The notes: a model not told the origin generated them from the sequence alone. Shown: positions 7,668 to 17,800, counted from the first letter of the stretch. The stretch: DNA of 29,853 bases from Ruminococcus sp. (GCA_003446315.1 DMBA01000175.1:1-29853), one strand, 5' to 3'. Program-made: numbers and translations.

Positions 7668-8621
7668 TCATCCATCTCCTCTGAACAATGCGCAGGATTG
7701 CATCAACAGCGCCGGAGAGGGGGTCGGATGCACTTGCCGGAACTGCTTTCCGCTGAATATAAAGGAAAAGGTATTGCGCACATCGTCCGGAAGCTGCATC
7801 CATCGGCGGACAAATTGCTCCTCATGTGCAAATGTGCCGATGCTGTTCCGACGGTCATCCGGATCAAACAGGAAAACACAGTTTTCCCGGTATGTCTCTG
7901 ACCATGCTGCCTGTTCTACTGCCGTCTGATTGCCGATGCCGTCCATCAGTCTGCCCTGATACGGACGCAATCCGACCAGAACCTGAAAAAGCAGCGAACA
8001 TAACGCAAAATAATCCAGATCACTGCCATAATGCGGCAGAACCGGATCACAGCCGATGCGTGCGGCTGCATCGGACGGATATGCCTTGCATGCCCGGATC
8101 CGATCGGTGTGCGCACAGAAATCATAAAAGAAGCCGCTGCCGTCTTTTTTCAGATAGATGCGGCTGGCATCCCAGCCGGAATATGCAAAGCCGCAGCGAT
8201 AAAAACAATCTGCATCCAAAAGAAGCTGCCGGATAAACCGGACGGCGGTTTGTGCATCTTCCTGCGATTCCGTGATGCTGCGCTGTGCGATCCAATCTGC
8301 CAGACTTGTCAGCCCCGTTTCCGGCGGTTCCCGGAATACCAGCATGCTTGTGGGCGTGGAGCCCGATCCTTCTGCCACATCGACCGGCCATAAAAACCGC
8401 TGCGGCATACCGGATGCCGTAACTGCCGTGAGCGCTTCCAGATTGATCGGCGGCTGGATGATCCGGAACAGAAATGTTTCACCGGTTTTCATGTGCGAGG
8501 CATACGGGCATTCGGAGCCGTCGATCCATTTTCCCATTGTACCGGTCTTGCTGTATAGATTCCAACCCGAAATCAAACTACAGCAAATGGCATCACCCGG
8601 CATGAACAATGATCTCAGCAT
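7668..8621 (-). CDS. Protein-kinase-like protein, probable pseudokinase
   Basis: The 317-residue protein follows the plan of a Ser/Thr protein kinase, but key residues are changed. An N-lobe-like region (about 35-105) has FLFRII where the ATP-binding VAIK lysine would be (Arg53). The catalytic-loop region YSGWDASRIYL (147-157) aligns to the hGDlspgNifl pattern with Gly149 in place of the catalytic Asp and Arg154 in place of the Asn. DFC (167-169) replaces DFG. The C-lobe hallmark GSDLDYFALCSLLFQVLVG (199-217) followed by RPYQG is well preserved and is the main reason for the assignment. These are alignments by eye. If correct, the protein binds rather than phosphorylates, perhaps as an adaptor for the GTPase pair encoded just upstream. 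AAGGAG lies 10 nt before the ATG at 8621. An ATG at 8603 is an alternative. Confidence 0.65.
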   Translation of the reverse strand: MLRSLFMPGDAICCSLISGWNLYSKTGTMGKWIDGSECPYASHMKTGETFLFRIIQPPINLEALTAVTASGMPQRFLWPVDVAEGSGSTPTSMLVFREPPETGLTSLADWIAQRSITESQEDAQTAVRFIRQLLLDADCFYRCGFAYSGWDASRIYLKKDGSGFFYDFCAHTDRIRACKAYPSDAAARIGCDPVLPHYGSDLDYFALCSLLFQVLVGLRPYQGRLMDGIGNQTAVEQAAWSETYRENCVFLFDPDDRRNSIGTFAHEEQFVRRWMQLPDDVRNTFSFIFSGKQFRQVHPTPSPALLMQSCALFRGDG

Positions 8622-8639
8622 GCATCTTCGGCTCCTTTC

Positions 8640-10760
8640 TTATTTTCTGCGGAACAATCCGGATAAACCGCCGTATTTCCTGCGGCTGACCTTTTTCAGC
8701 GCATCGGCAAGCTCGCCTGCCTGATCGCCGCTGACGGTGTCTTCTTCTTCAATATCCCGCAGCAGACGCTGATATTCTGCCAATTCGTTTTTATCGGCAT
8801 TGCACAGCATATAATGATCTTCTGCGTCTTCGTACATCAGGCGGATATCATGCCGGAATACAAACGAGAAGAAATTTGCGGTCTGATCGGAAAGCTGCGC
8901 CATCCGTTTGAGAAATGCAATCCAGATATTGATCTCATCCGGTTTGCGGTATGTATTGCGGGCATGCCGGATGAGCAGCGCGATGATGTGCTCTCTTGCT
9001 GCGCCGGCAGGGATCCGGCGTGCGGCTCCCGCTGCTGCCTGACTGAATGCGCGGAGATTATCCTCAACCGTTCGGTAAAGGAGAATGTCGATCAGATCCC
9101 GCACGGTTGTCCAGTTTTTTGAGCGCTCCGGTTCGCATGCCATCGAACGGTAAAACGGAATATCCTGCTCGGAGAAACGGGTCAGATCAAAGCTGTTCCA
9201 ATACATTTCCTTGCCGAACACGACCGTTTCCTGCTGCTCGTTTTCTTCCGGAATGAGCGTTTGCAGAAACCGGTTCCACTGTTCCCAGAACGGCTCAAAG
9301 ACGGCGCGTTCCGGCGATTCCTGCACGGTGAATGTCTCGACGGCAAGCAGCATCCGTTCCTTGAGCATGGCATCTGAACGCGGATGCGGCTGGAATCCGC
9401 ACTGCACGATCTCCTCATAAAATGCCTGAATCTGGTCAAGGGTCTTGCCGGAAAAATTCCTGCCGATATAATCCGAATAAAGCAGATCAAGCGCATCGGT
9501 GCTGTTTTCCTGATCGGTGCTGGGGTCGCTTTCCCGCAGGCAGCGAACCGTCTGCTCAAACAGCGGGCGGTCTTCTTCATACATGCTGTAGAGCTTCCGG
9601 CAAAGCTCGTTTTTGCCCAGATATAAAAGCTGCCGGCTCTGATATTGGAAAATGGCATCCCGCACGGCATCGGATTTGGTGGTGCTGAATTTCTTCTGCA
9701 TGGATGCGGAGATGCGCTCGTTCAGATTCAGACTGTGCAGCTCACAATAATGCAGCATGCGCACCAGAATATCTTCTGAAAATTCAGATTCAAGCTGCAA
9801 ATTGAGCAGCCGCATCAGCAAAAGGAGAATCTCCTTTTCGGTCATTTCGTCCCGCGCTTCATCAAATTTTATCATCTGGCAGATCAGATGGATCATGTCC
9901 AGCCTGCCGGCAATGCTGATCGTTTCCGGCAGATGGAATGCATCTTCCTGCTTCTGGAACTCCGAAAGCAGTGTGTTCAGCGCATCTTCATAAGGGACGG
10001 AATCACAAACATATTGATGAAAGGCGGTGTGCTTTTCCAGATCGGATTCTGCCGCGGCATCCAGCACATTTTCTGTGCCGCTGAGCAGATCGAAATATTT
10101 GATATGCCGGTTGATCTCCGGGAAATTCGGGGTCAGGAAGGTTGCCGTTACGAAACCGTCGGCAGCGGGAACATTGGAATAGGACACTTCCTTGCGGACG
10201 GAATACGGCAAGCCCTGATAAATGCAGACCATGCAGTCCCGGATGTATTTCTGATCCGGCACACGAATATGCAGCGTATCCTCTGCGCCGCTGAGCAGCA
10301 GCGTATAGATGCAGCGGATGAGCTTTGAGAGCTTCGGTGTATCCAGTCCGCAGCGCACCATTGCTTCCGATGCAAGCGGAAACGGTTCCTCAAACACGCA
10401 GGGTTCCGTGCGGAGCGATCCGGTGAAATTCTGCTGCGAAAAACTCACGAGCATGCGGTTTTGCGGCAGCAGCCCCGGATGTGCGTCCAGCGGGAAAATG
10501 AAGCCCTGCGTCCGGACATTGCTTCTGCCGGACTGATCGGATTCGCCGGTATTGGCGGCTTGCAGGAAAAAGAGATATTTTCCGTCGGATTTGACTGCGT
10601 AGATTTCGCCCTGATAGCTGTCCTTATATTGACTGAACGTGCGGTTGAGCGTTGTGCTGAAATCGGTGAATGATTTTGCGGCATCGGCCGGCAGGTCGTC
10701 GGATGCTTCCTGAATGCCCCAGCCGTTGTCATTGGCATAGATCGCCTGATATTCAAGCAT
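8640..10760 (-). CDS. GTPase-associated protein 1 (GAP1)-like protein
   Basis: This 706-residue protein resembles the family called GTPase-associated protein 1, which is found next to double-GTPase genes in proposed NTP-dependent conflict or regulatory systems. The call rests on the N-terminal pattern (LEYQAIYANDNGWGIQEASDDLP), the mixed alpha/beta middle region with YIRDCMVCIYQGLP and EVSYSNVP (about 180-215), the long helical C-terminal part, and above all the gene context. The biochemical role of the family is not established; it may be a partner or regulator of the GTPase. The start at 10760 follows GGGGGTGG by about 5 nt, and the first eight bases overlap the end of the GTPase gene, so the two are translationally coupled. 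A longer open frame to 10793 has no support. Residues about 270-690 are acidic and helical with no catalytic motif I can identify. Confidence 0.7.
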   Translation of the reverse strand: MLEYQAIYANDNGWGIQEASDDLPADAAKSFTDFSTTLNRTFSQYKDSYQGEIYAVKSDGKYLFFLQAANTGESDQSGRSNVRTQGFIFPLDAHPGLLPQNRMLVSFSQQNFTGSLRTEPCVFEEPFPLASEAMVRCGLDTPKLSKLIRCIYTLLLSGAEDTLHIRVPDQKYIRDCMVCIYQGLPYSVRKEVSYSNVPAADGFVTATFLTPNFPEINRHIKYFDLLSGTENVLDAAAESDLEKHTAFHQYVCDSVPYEDALNTLLSEFQKQEDAFHLPETISIAGRLDMIHLICQMIKFDEARDEMTEKEILLLLMRLLNLQLESEFSEDILVRMLHYCELHSLNLNERISASMQKKFSTTKSDAVRDAIFQYQSRQLLYLGKNELCRKLYSMYEEDRPLFEQTVRCLRESDPSTDQENSTDALDLLYSDYIGRNFSGKTLDQIQAFYEEIVQCGFQPHPRSDAMLKERMLLAVETFTVQESPERAVFEPFWEQWNRFLQTLIPEENEQQETVVFGKEMYWNSFDLTRFSEQDIPFYRSMACEPERSKNWTTVRDLIDILLYRTVEDNLRAFSQAAAGAARRIPAGAAREHIIALLIRHARNTYRKPDEINIWIAFLKRMAQLSDQTANFFSFVFRHDIRLMYEDAEDHYMLCNADKNELAEYQRLLRDIEEEDTVSGDQAGELADALKKVSRRKYGGLSGLFRRK

Positions 10761-12327
10761 GTGTTCCACCCCCTTTATAAGCCGTATCGACACGTTTCAT
10801 GACTTCGTTTTCTTTGGAAAGATATTGCTCTTTCTGTGCAAGTTCGATTTTGCCGAACGGTGTTTCATACTTTTTTGCAAAGAATCCGGGTTTGCCGAGT
10901 GTGCCGACAAATTCATGCAGCATGGCATCTGCTTTTTCCTTTGCGATCTTCGGGAAGACCGGCGCATTCGTACCCAGCATGCCGATCTCTTTCAGGATCC
11001 AGAAGAACGGTTCCTGAATGCGGTAAGGCAGCGGGTTATCGACCGGACAGGTATCCTGCACATCACAGCCGATCGCCGAAAATGCAAAATAATTATAGTG
11101 ATTATAGTTTTCTGCGACGATCGCCCAGAGATCAGGGACTTGTGCCTGCATGAAACGATCCAGATATTCTGCAATAATGTTATATTCCGCAGCGTTGAAC
11201 ATCGGCTGGCTGAGCGCTTCCTTCATGTTGTCATAGACCTTTGTAATGTTCGGCTGATAAAGCGTGCTGCACTGTCCCAGCACATGCCGGCACTGGTCGC
11301 TTTTCGAGATCACGATGGCAAGCGGAATATCTGCCTGATTGTCGCCGGGGAATGCTCTGCGGACGGTATCCAGCACGCGGCGCGGTTCGTCTACCTTTTC
11401 GTTTTCCTGCAATTCCAGACCGAACACCGGGATCTGTCTGGGGTCGATCAGGAAAATGATGCCGCTGGAATGCTTGATAAAGGACGAATACCGGCTCATC
11501 ACCTGATCGTCTACGCAATCCTCACCGGCGATGTCATAAAAGACAAAGGTGTTTGTGATCTTGTTTTTCTGGAGATTATAAAACAGCGGCTGCTGCAAAG
11601 TGCCCGGGTCGGTACCCTGCGGCAGGCTGACATTGATCGCAATTTTATTGTTTTCCACATAGTTCGCTTCGTTCGTGCTCAAATGCATGCTCGGCAGACC
11701 GAACATCGCATTGACATTGCTGAAATTCTTGATGAACTGGGAAAGAAAAACCGTTTTTCCGGCACCGGATGTTCCGATGACCGAGATAAAATAAATGGGA
11801 TATTTGCCGTAAAGCGGCGGCAGCGGGTTGTGACAGTGCGGGCAGACGCGCTGGGTCGTTTCGTTGCCCCAGATGTCCTTCATGCCGTAAACAAAGCCGT
11901 CCTGATCGGCAAGCAGGGCATTCGGCGCTGCCTGACCGGGATCCTTCGGGGAGATGACAGGGCGTTCCTGTCCGCGCTTGATCTTCTGCGCAACTGCTTT
12001 GGATTCGGGTTCTGTTGTGCCGCCGGCGTAATCATGCCAGAAGTTGTTATATGTCTGGCTCGTGCCCTGAATGAAACTTTTTCTTTGCTCAAAAATACTG
12101 AGCAGGTGCTGACTCTGGTCGGGCGTTAATTTGCCTTCCAGATCAATGGCAAGTTCTTCCTGACTGGAGAATGCACCGTTTGTCATTTGTTTCATCAGTT
12201 CGGATTCTGTTTTGAAGACGGTTTCGGATCGAAAGAGAACATCATCATGATTCAGCATTTCGCCGGTTTTTTTGCAAAAGCAGTAAGGACACCAAAACCG
12301 GTATTGTTCGGAGACAATTTCAGCCAC
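10753..12327 (-). CDS. Zinc-ribbon P-loop GTPase, double-GTPase type
   Basis: The 524-residue protein carries a GTPase domain with P-loop GTSGAGKT (185-192), G3-like DIAGE (265-269) and G4-like SKSD (341-344, for NKxD). The DIAGED context matches the double-GTPase families that pair with GAP1-like proteins. Two cysteine pairs, CPYC (13-16) and CPHC (162-165), bracket a helical, charged insert of about 145 residues and probably join into one zinc ribbon just before the GTPase core. The C-terminal part (about 365-524) is helical. GTP hydrolysis as a molecular switch is expected from the family; its partner is not known. The GTG at 12327 is chosen because AGGAGG ends 7 nt upstream. A TTG two codons earlier directly abuts that site. 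It starts two bases after the stop of the upstream 220-residue gene. Confidence 0.82.
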   Translation of the reverse strand: MAEIVSEQYRFWCPYCFCKKTGEMLNHDDVLFRSETVFKTESELMKQMTNGAFSSQEELAIDLEGKLTPDQSQHLLSIFEQRKSFIQGTSQTYNNFWHDYAGGTTEPESKAVAQKIKRGQERPVISPKDPGQAAPNALLADQDGFVYGMKDIWGNETTQRVCPHCHNPLPPLYGKYPIYFISVIGTSGAGKTVFLSQFIKNFSNVNAMFGLPSMHLSTNEANYVENNKIAINVSLPQGTDPGTLQQPLFYNLQKNKITNTFVFYDIAGEDCVDDQVMSRYSSFIKHSSGIIFLIDPRQIPVFGLELQENEKVDEPRRVLDTVRRAFPGDNQADIPLAIVISKSDQCRHVLGQCSTLYQPNITKVYDNMKEALSQPMFNAAEYNIIAEYLDRFMQAQVPDLWAIVAENYNHYNYFAFSAIGCDVQDTCPVDNPLPYRIQEPFFWILKEIGMLGTNAPVFPKIAKEKADAMLHEFVGTLGKPGFFAKKYETPFGKIELAQKEQYLSKENEVMKRVDTAYKGGGTHA

Positions 12328-12329
12328 AT

Positions 12330-12992
12330 TCAATCCTCCTTATACGATATTTTCACGCCGGTGCGGGAGCAGAATTCTACTGCCGTATCGGTCGGGATAT
12401 CCAGATAAAAATCCCGTTTCAGCATGGAACGCTGGATCGGGTACATATATTCGCCGATCTTATAATAAAGATCCTGATCGTTCAGCACATCATTCGTTTC
12501 GATCCGGATGCGCAGAAAATGCTTTTTTTCCTTGCGGAACAATCCGGTTTTCCGCGTCACGCTGACATCCTTGGAATAAATATCGGCTCTGGTCAGGTTT
12601 TCTGCACAGTATTCGACATCGCCGCCTACATTATTGAGCGCATAGCAGGTGATGCAGCCGTTCTGAACGGTCGCACCGTAAACATAATAGCAGACATTGC
12701 CGCCTGTGACCTTATATTTTGCACCGCTGCGGAAGAAATCGGAAGCATCCAGCAGCGTGCCTTCGATCTTCTGATCCGGATCGGCAAAGCAGCCGGTTCC
12801 GATGAGCTGCACTTCAAATTCGGCAAGCCATTTCTGTGCTGCCGGTTCGCGCAGATGCGGATGATAGCCAAGCGGCACTTTGAGGATCAGGAAATGGGTC
12901 ACGCCTCTGCCGCTGATCCATTGCAGCTCGCCGGAAGGGAGCAGCTCCACATTTTGAATATAGCGCTGGCTGTCGGTTTTTACAAATTCCAT
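12330..12992 (-). CDS. Beta-rich 220-residue protein of unknown function
   Basis: I do not recognise a family. The protein has no membrane span or signal peptide. Its sequence alternates short hydrophobic beta-strand-like segments with polar turns (for example FLILKVPLG, KYKVTGGNVCYYVYGATVQNG and KKHFLRIRIETNDVL), suggesting a beta-sandwich or barrel. Five cysteines occur (GCFAD, VCYY, CITCYA and YCAEN), but not in a metal-binding spacing I would trust. The ATG at 12992 is preceded by GAGGAGAA, which overlaps the stop codon of the upstream 607-residue gene (TGAGGAG). A longer open frame to 13100 lies inside that gene. Tight spacing on both sides implies fixed stoichiometry with the 607-residue protein and the GTPase. 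It could be an adaptor or a substrate of the GTPase. Its function is open. Confidence 0.75.
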   Translation of the reverse strand: MEFVKTDSQRYIQNVELLPSGELQWISGRGVTHFLILKVPLGYHPHLREPAAQKWLAEFEVQLIGTGCFADPDQKIEGTLLDASDFFRSGAKYKVTGGNVCYYVYGATVQNGCITCYALNNVGGDVEYCAENLTRADIYSKDVSVTRKTGLFRKEKKHFLRIRIETNDVLNDQDLYYKIGEYMYPIQRSMLKRDFYLDIPTDTAVEFCSRTGVKISYKED

Positions 12993-13005
12993 AAAGCAGT
13001 TCTCC

Positions 13006-14829
13006 TCAGACGCGGAAAAGCGCAATGCGTTCCATATATTGGTCAGACGGGACAGTCTGCACGGCATCGGTTTCCTGAAGCCGCTGTTTGACGATATCAA
13101 GATACTTCGCCTGCTGCGGGATCAGATAGATCTCCAGCAGTTCTTCCGGATTCATATCCGGCAGGAAGATCTGCCGCATGCCGGTTCCCATCAGATAATC
13201 GGTGACGGTGGTGACGGCACGGCTGCTCTGCGTGACGATCTGATCGTTCAGACCGTCATTGTTCATGCGCTCCTGCAGCTCGTCCTCGAAGCTGGCGCGG
13301 TAAATATCGCCGGAACGAATGATCTCATCTGCATATTTTTGCAGCAGATTCAGCAAACTTTCCCGCACTTCACATTCCTGATTTTGCAGCAGACTGAAAT
13401 CGAGCCGGATCTGATTCCAGTGCTCGGTCACATACGGGCGAACGGCGGAAACGTCATAATAACGCGAAACAGATTCCGACATTGGCTCGTTTGCAGATGC
13501 GGAAAATACAATATCATGCATTCTGGTGCGGAATTGCTCCAGCAGAATGCTGACGGTGTTTGCAGATTCCAGTATCTTCTGCATATCCTGTTCGAGCTTT
13601 TCGGTCACATAATCGACATAAAAGCTCTTGACGGCTGCAACTGCTTTTTGATAATCGGGCTGCCCAAGGCGGAGCGTGCCGGTTTTCAGGCTGCTCCAGA
13701 AGCGCTCCATGACATCGGGGCGGCGGTTGAGAAAGGCAAGCTGCTGATGCGTAAAGGTCTGCATCAACTGATCGAGGAAGCAGCTCCGGATCAGTTCATA
13801 TTGTTCATCGGCTTTCTCTTGCAGGCGACGGACAAAGTTCTCCTGAAAAAAGGCTTCCCAGAAATCGCCGATGGCATCCAGATAATTGTTGTCTGTATCC
13901 TGATACGGCAGATAACGCATGCAGTCTTCCTGCGGCAGCACTTCCTTTGCCGCTTCGTAATATTGTTCCAGCAAAGCAAAGCGCGTCTGCGGGCAGAAGG
14001 CTTTTTTGAGGTCATCTGCGGAAACGGCATCTGCATTTGCATCGGAAAAATGTGAGGAGATATTCTGGATCAGTGCATGCACGGTAAAGACTGCGATCAG
14101 CCGGAACGGTTTTTCGTGGTAAACTCTGCCGAGCGTCAGCACGGAAGGATGTTCGATATCAAATAATTTGGAATAAAAATTCGGCGCTGCATCAATATCG
14201 GTCAGAGCGATGAGCGAAGCGGCAGCGGCATAACGCGCAGGGTCTTCCGGTGCGATCTCTGCTCCGCCGCCGAGCTGCGACGAAAGCACGACCACATGAT
14301 GCGTCTTTGCACAGACCGTTCTGACATATTGCAGAATTTCGGCTGCGATCCGGCGCTGATCGGGGTCGTCGACCGGCGCATCGTGAATGACAAACATCAT
14401 CCGGCTGACCGTGTGATTGTCGTCATACTGATACGCAAGATATTGTTCATAATACGCCTGAAATGCTTCCAAAGAAGCAAACTGACCGGTCTGCACGATC
14501 TCAAAATATAAAATAACAGCGAGATTCCGGAATTTCTGTTTGGTTTGCAGGAGTGTGCGGATCTCGGTGCTGAGCTGCCGGTCGGCATCGGGCAATTGAC
14601 CGTCTTTTGCGGCAGATGTGGTGCAGATCGCGGCAGAATCCGCAAGATCGCTCCAGTATTTATGCAGTCCGCTGCGCAGGATCCCGATGACAGAATCCTG
14701 CTCTGCCGGTGCTATGCAAAGGCGAATGACAATGGGATAAAGCGGCTGCACAAGCGCCTTGACATAGCTTTTGGAGAGGCTGCGGACAGCCTGTTCCGTC
14801 CGGTCGATCAATTCCGTAAGATTATCCAT
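13006..14829 (-). CDS. 607-residue protein of unknown function following the tubulin-like gene
   Basis: I do not recognise a family. Residues 1-130 are helical. Residues about 100-275 alternate hydrophobic strands and helices (NLAVILYFEIV, SRMMFVIHDAP, HHVVVLSSQLGGG, AASLIALTDID and FRLIAVFTVHAL), compatible with a degenerate alpha/beta nucleotide-binding or Rossmann-like fold, although no intact Walker A motif is present. Residues about 285-607 are strongly helical with many Glu, Gln and Arg and are probably extended helical bundles or coiled coils. No signal peptide or membrane span is visible. The ATG at 14829 has only a weak ribosome binding site (AAGAGATGA) and lies 24 nt after a strong hairpin, so its expression may be lower than that of the tubulin-like gene. 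It may be a partner of the tubulin-like protein. Confidence 0.75.
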   Translation of the reverse strand: MDNLTELIDRTEQAVRSLSKSYVKALVQPLYPIVIRLCIAPAEQDSVIGILRSGLHKYWSDLADSAAICTTSAAKDGQLPDADRQLSTEIRTLLQTKQKFRNLAVILYFEIVQTGQFASLEAFQAYYEQYLAYQYDDNHTVSRMMFVIHDAPVDDPDQRRIAAEILQYVRTVCAKTHHVVVLSSQLGGGAEIAPEDPARYAAAASLIALTDIDAAPNFYSKLFDIEHPSVLTLGRVYHEKPFRLIAVFTVHALIQNISSHFSDANADAVSADDLKKAFCPQTRFALLEQYYEAAKEVLPQEDCMRYLPYQDTDNNYLDAIGDFWEAFFQENFVRRLQEKADEQYELIRSCFLDQLMQTFTHQQLAFLNRRPDVMERFWSSLKTGTLRLGQPDYQKAVAAVKSFYVDYVTEKLEQDMQKILESANTVSILLEQFRTRMHDIVFSASANEPMSESVSRYYDVSAVRPYVTEHWNQIRLDFSLLQNQECEVRESLLNLLQKYADEIIRSGDIYRASFEDELQERMNNDGLNDQIVTQSSRAVTTVTDYLMGTGMRQIFLPDMNPEELLEIYLIPQQAKYLDIVKQRLQETDAVQTVPSDQYMERIALFRV

Positions 14830-14852
14830 GTTTTATCATCTCTTTTCAGAAT

Positions 14853-14876
14853 GCGGAGAGACACTTGTCTCTCCGC
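14853..14876 (-). other. Intra-operon hairpin between tubulin-like and 607-residue genes
   Basis: A perfect 10-bp GC-rich stem (GCGGAGAGAC at 14853-14862 against GTCTCTCCGC at 14867-14876) with a 4-nt loop sits 10 nt after the tubulin-like stop codon and 23 nt before the next ATG. No U-tract follows, so full termination is unlikely. A role in mRNA processing, 3'-end stability of the upstream message or partial attenuation is possible. Confidence 0.6.
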
Positions 14877-14886
14877 CTGTTCTCTG

Positions 14887-17800
14887 TCAATAAAGTTCTT
14901 TCAATTGTCTGATATAGCCGGAGACTTCCCCGACAAACGGGATAATATCCATTTTATTCTGTTTATAGAACGCATCTGCTGCTTTTTTCCATTTTGTGAC
15001 ATTTTCCTCTGACATGTAGCCCGCAGCCGTATCCAGTGCCGCCCGCATGATATCCGGATCGTCCATTCTTGCCGATGCGATGCGGTCGATGAGCGAAAGC
15101 TGTTCTGCCGGCAGATTCTGGAAGCTGAGAAATGCCTGATACAGCGGAATATGACCGAAGGGCATGGATGCCTTGCTGAGCTCACCGTCATATTCAGAAT
15201 AGGTATCGGGATCTTCCACGCGGTATGTCACGACCGGCACGCGGTCAAGCACGATGATGCCGGCAGCGCATGCCTTCTTGAATGTCTCGATGATCTGCTG
15301 CTTTGTCTGCATGGCATCCAGATTGCGCTTTGTCTCGCGGAATGCATTGCAGACAGCATCATATTGTTCCAGCTCTGCTTTGACGCGGTCGTGCACCGGA
15401 TTATAGCGCACAAAATTATCAAAGCGCACGCGGTCTGTGAAATTGGGGTGGGCTTTGACATAAACCTTTTGCTCGCCCGCTGCCGGCAGCGCTTGCAGCA
15501 TGGCAGAGATCTGTTCTGCGCAGGCGAGTGCTTCCTGCTGCTGATCGGCAGCGATCAGTTTTTTCAGGACAGCCGTCTGTGCTTCTGCCTGCTTGCAGTC
15601 AAGCGAAACAATATAAAGCGCAGGATCGGGATGCCCGTCCGTGCCTTCCTTCGTGCGGATGATCCCGACTTTTATGGCACGGTCATAAACAGCACGGAGC
15701 TGCTCTGCATGCTGGGCTTCGGTTTCGGTCAGGGAGTGATCGTTTGCCTCAAAGCTATAGGCAGCCGGATGCGGCAGCAATGTGCTCCAGTCGGTATCCG
15801 ATTCGTGCGAATACTGACCCGGTTTGATGTGTGCAAGATATTCCGATTTATACTGCTTCAAGCCCTGATATGCCATCATCGGCAGACCGCTGAAGAAGCT
15901 GAGGATCGTAATGCGGTCATTGAGCTTGCTTCTTCTCTGTGCAAACAGCGGGAAATCGGTTGTGAAGCGCTGTGCGGCGCTCATGATGGATGCACAGCTA
16001 TCCGGCCCGGAGCAATAGCCGACGGCAGAGATCTCGGACATATCAAATGCGGCATTCATCCAGAACATCGGTGCAGCGGCATCTTTCAGCGGCATCAGGA
16101 TCTTGCTGTAGATCTCGTTGATGAGTCTTGCCTGATCGCCGTAGATCTGGAATTTATCCTGCAAGTATTCATTCATGCTCTTGTTGGCGTAATCACTGAA
16201 TACGCCTGCAAAATACTTCGAAACCAAAGAGGAGATGCGCTCATCTGCTTCCCAGAGATCCTGATGGTTGAGCAGCAGGATCATCATTTCGTTGAAGAAG
16301 ACATCGCTGGGCATGTTCTTGATCTTATCATCAAGCTGTGCCTGCAATTCCTGCACGGTCATGAGCTTGATGCAGTAAGTGCTGTCAGCAAAGCCGAAGG
16401 TCTTGCCGGCGCGGAGTGCCTGATAATTGTCATCGAAGACTCTGCGCAGTTCGTCGATGATCTCGCTGACCATGCGGAATTTCACCGGCAGCTTATTCAT
16501 TTCCACCTGGATCTCTTTGAGGCATGCGGCAAAGCCTTCCAGCATTGCCTGCTTGGAAAGGTGATTATAATAGTTCTGGTCGGCTGCGGCATATGCCTTG
16601 AACTTGGATTTTTTGGTCAGTGCACCGGCGTTGAGGAAGGCAGTCTTGGCGGAATCAAGCTCCTGCTTGCGCAGCTCGTGGTTGACCGCTTCGCTGACGA
16701 TCTCCTCTTGTGCTCTGGTGATGTAGCCATCCAGAATATTGTGCAGATCTGTCTCAATGACACCGCGGAGCATTGCCTGTGCATACATCGGGCCTCTTGC
16801 GGCATCGGCAGCGATCTGGAGCAATGCACCGTAAATACGCGCAGGTACGGATTTTGCCGTCAGCGGGGGTGCTGCATCGAAGCTGTAGTCGTCGATCTGC
16901 TGCTTCATGGCAGAGGCATTCTGGCTGCGGATGCCTTCGCGCTTATCATACTGTTCTTTCAGTCTGCCTTCGAGATGGGCATTGCCGCCGGCTTTGAATT
17001 CATCCGGATATTCTTCGAATGCAGGCGGAAGGATGTCAACACGGTTTGCGCCTTCATCATATGCGCGTTTCAGGTCTTCATAGCTGAATTTCACGAGCTT
17101 GATGAATTCCTGCATTTCTGCATCGGTCGGGGCTTCCCGCTTGAAAACAGGGAGAAAATGCTCATAAAGTCCGCCGGCGAGATAGGTCAGGATATCCTTG
17201 AACGGGATCTCCGCGCAGGCAGCACCAAGCACGCAGTAATCATAATTTGCACCGAATTTCCGCGTGACCTGATCGGTTGCGGTGTTGAGATTGGAAATAT
17301 GCGATTCCAGTGTGAAATCGGATTCGTTTTCCGCAATGAAGTCCATCACAAAGTCGCAGACAACATTCATTGCATATTCATAAGCATTTGCTTTGACTGC
17401 GCCGTTGGCATCGGTTGCCGTGACAAGCTGCACGATATCGGCAGGCTTGGAGCTGAACATTTTATAAGAGCCGTTTCCGATCTCCTGCCGCCACTCGCTG
17501 CCGCTTTCCAGCAGATTCATGCAGTAATCTATTTCGCGGATGGAGCAATAACCGTTGATCTGGATATTGGCACGGATCGCGGGGTCTGCGACCACGCTGA
17601 GGTTGACATCCGGCAGAAATGCGAATGCGCAGATGCGCTTATTGGTGATGCCCATTTGTTCGAGCACATGCTGCACCAGATAGCAGACATCCAGGAACAT
17701 ACCGGCACCGGTGCCGCCGCCGATACCGGCGAAAATGAAGACGTTGACATTCGGGCTTGTACCGGTCATGGCAGCAGAGATCACGCTCTGGATGCGGGTG

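Noticed and set aside
12328..12333. TTG start for the zinc-ribbon GTPase.
   Set aside because: It directly abuts the AGGAGG sequence. GTG at 12327 has the right 7-nt spacing.
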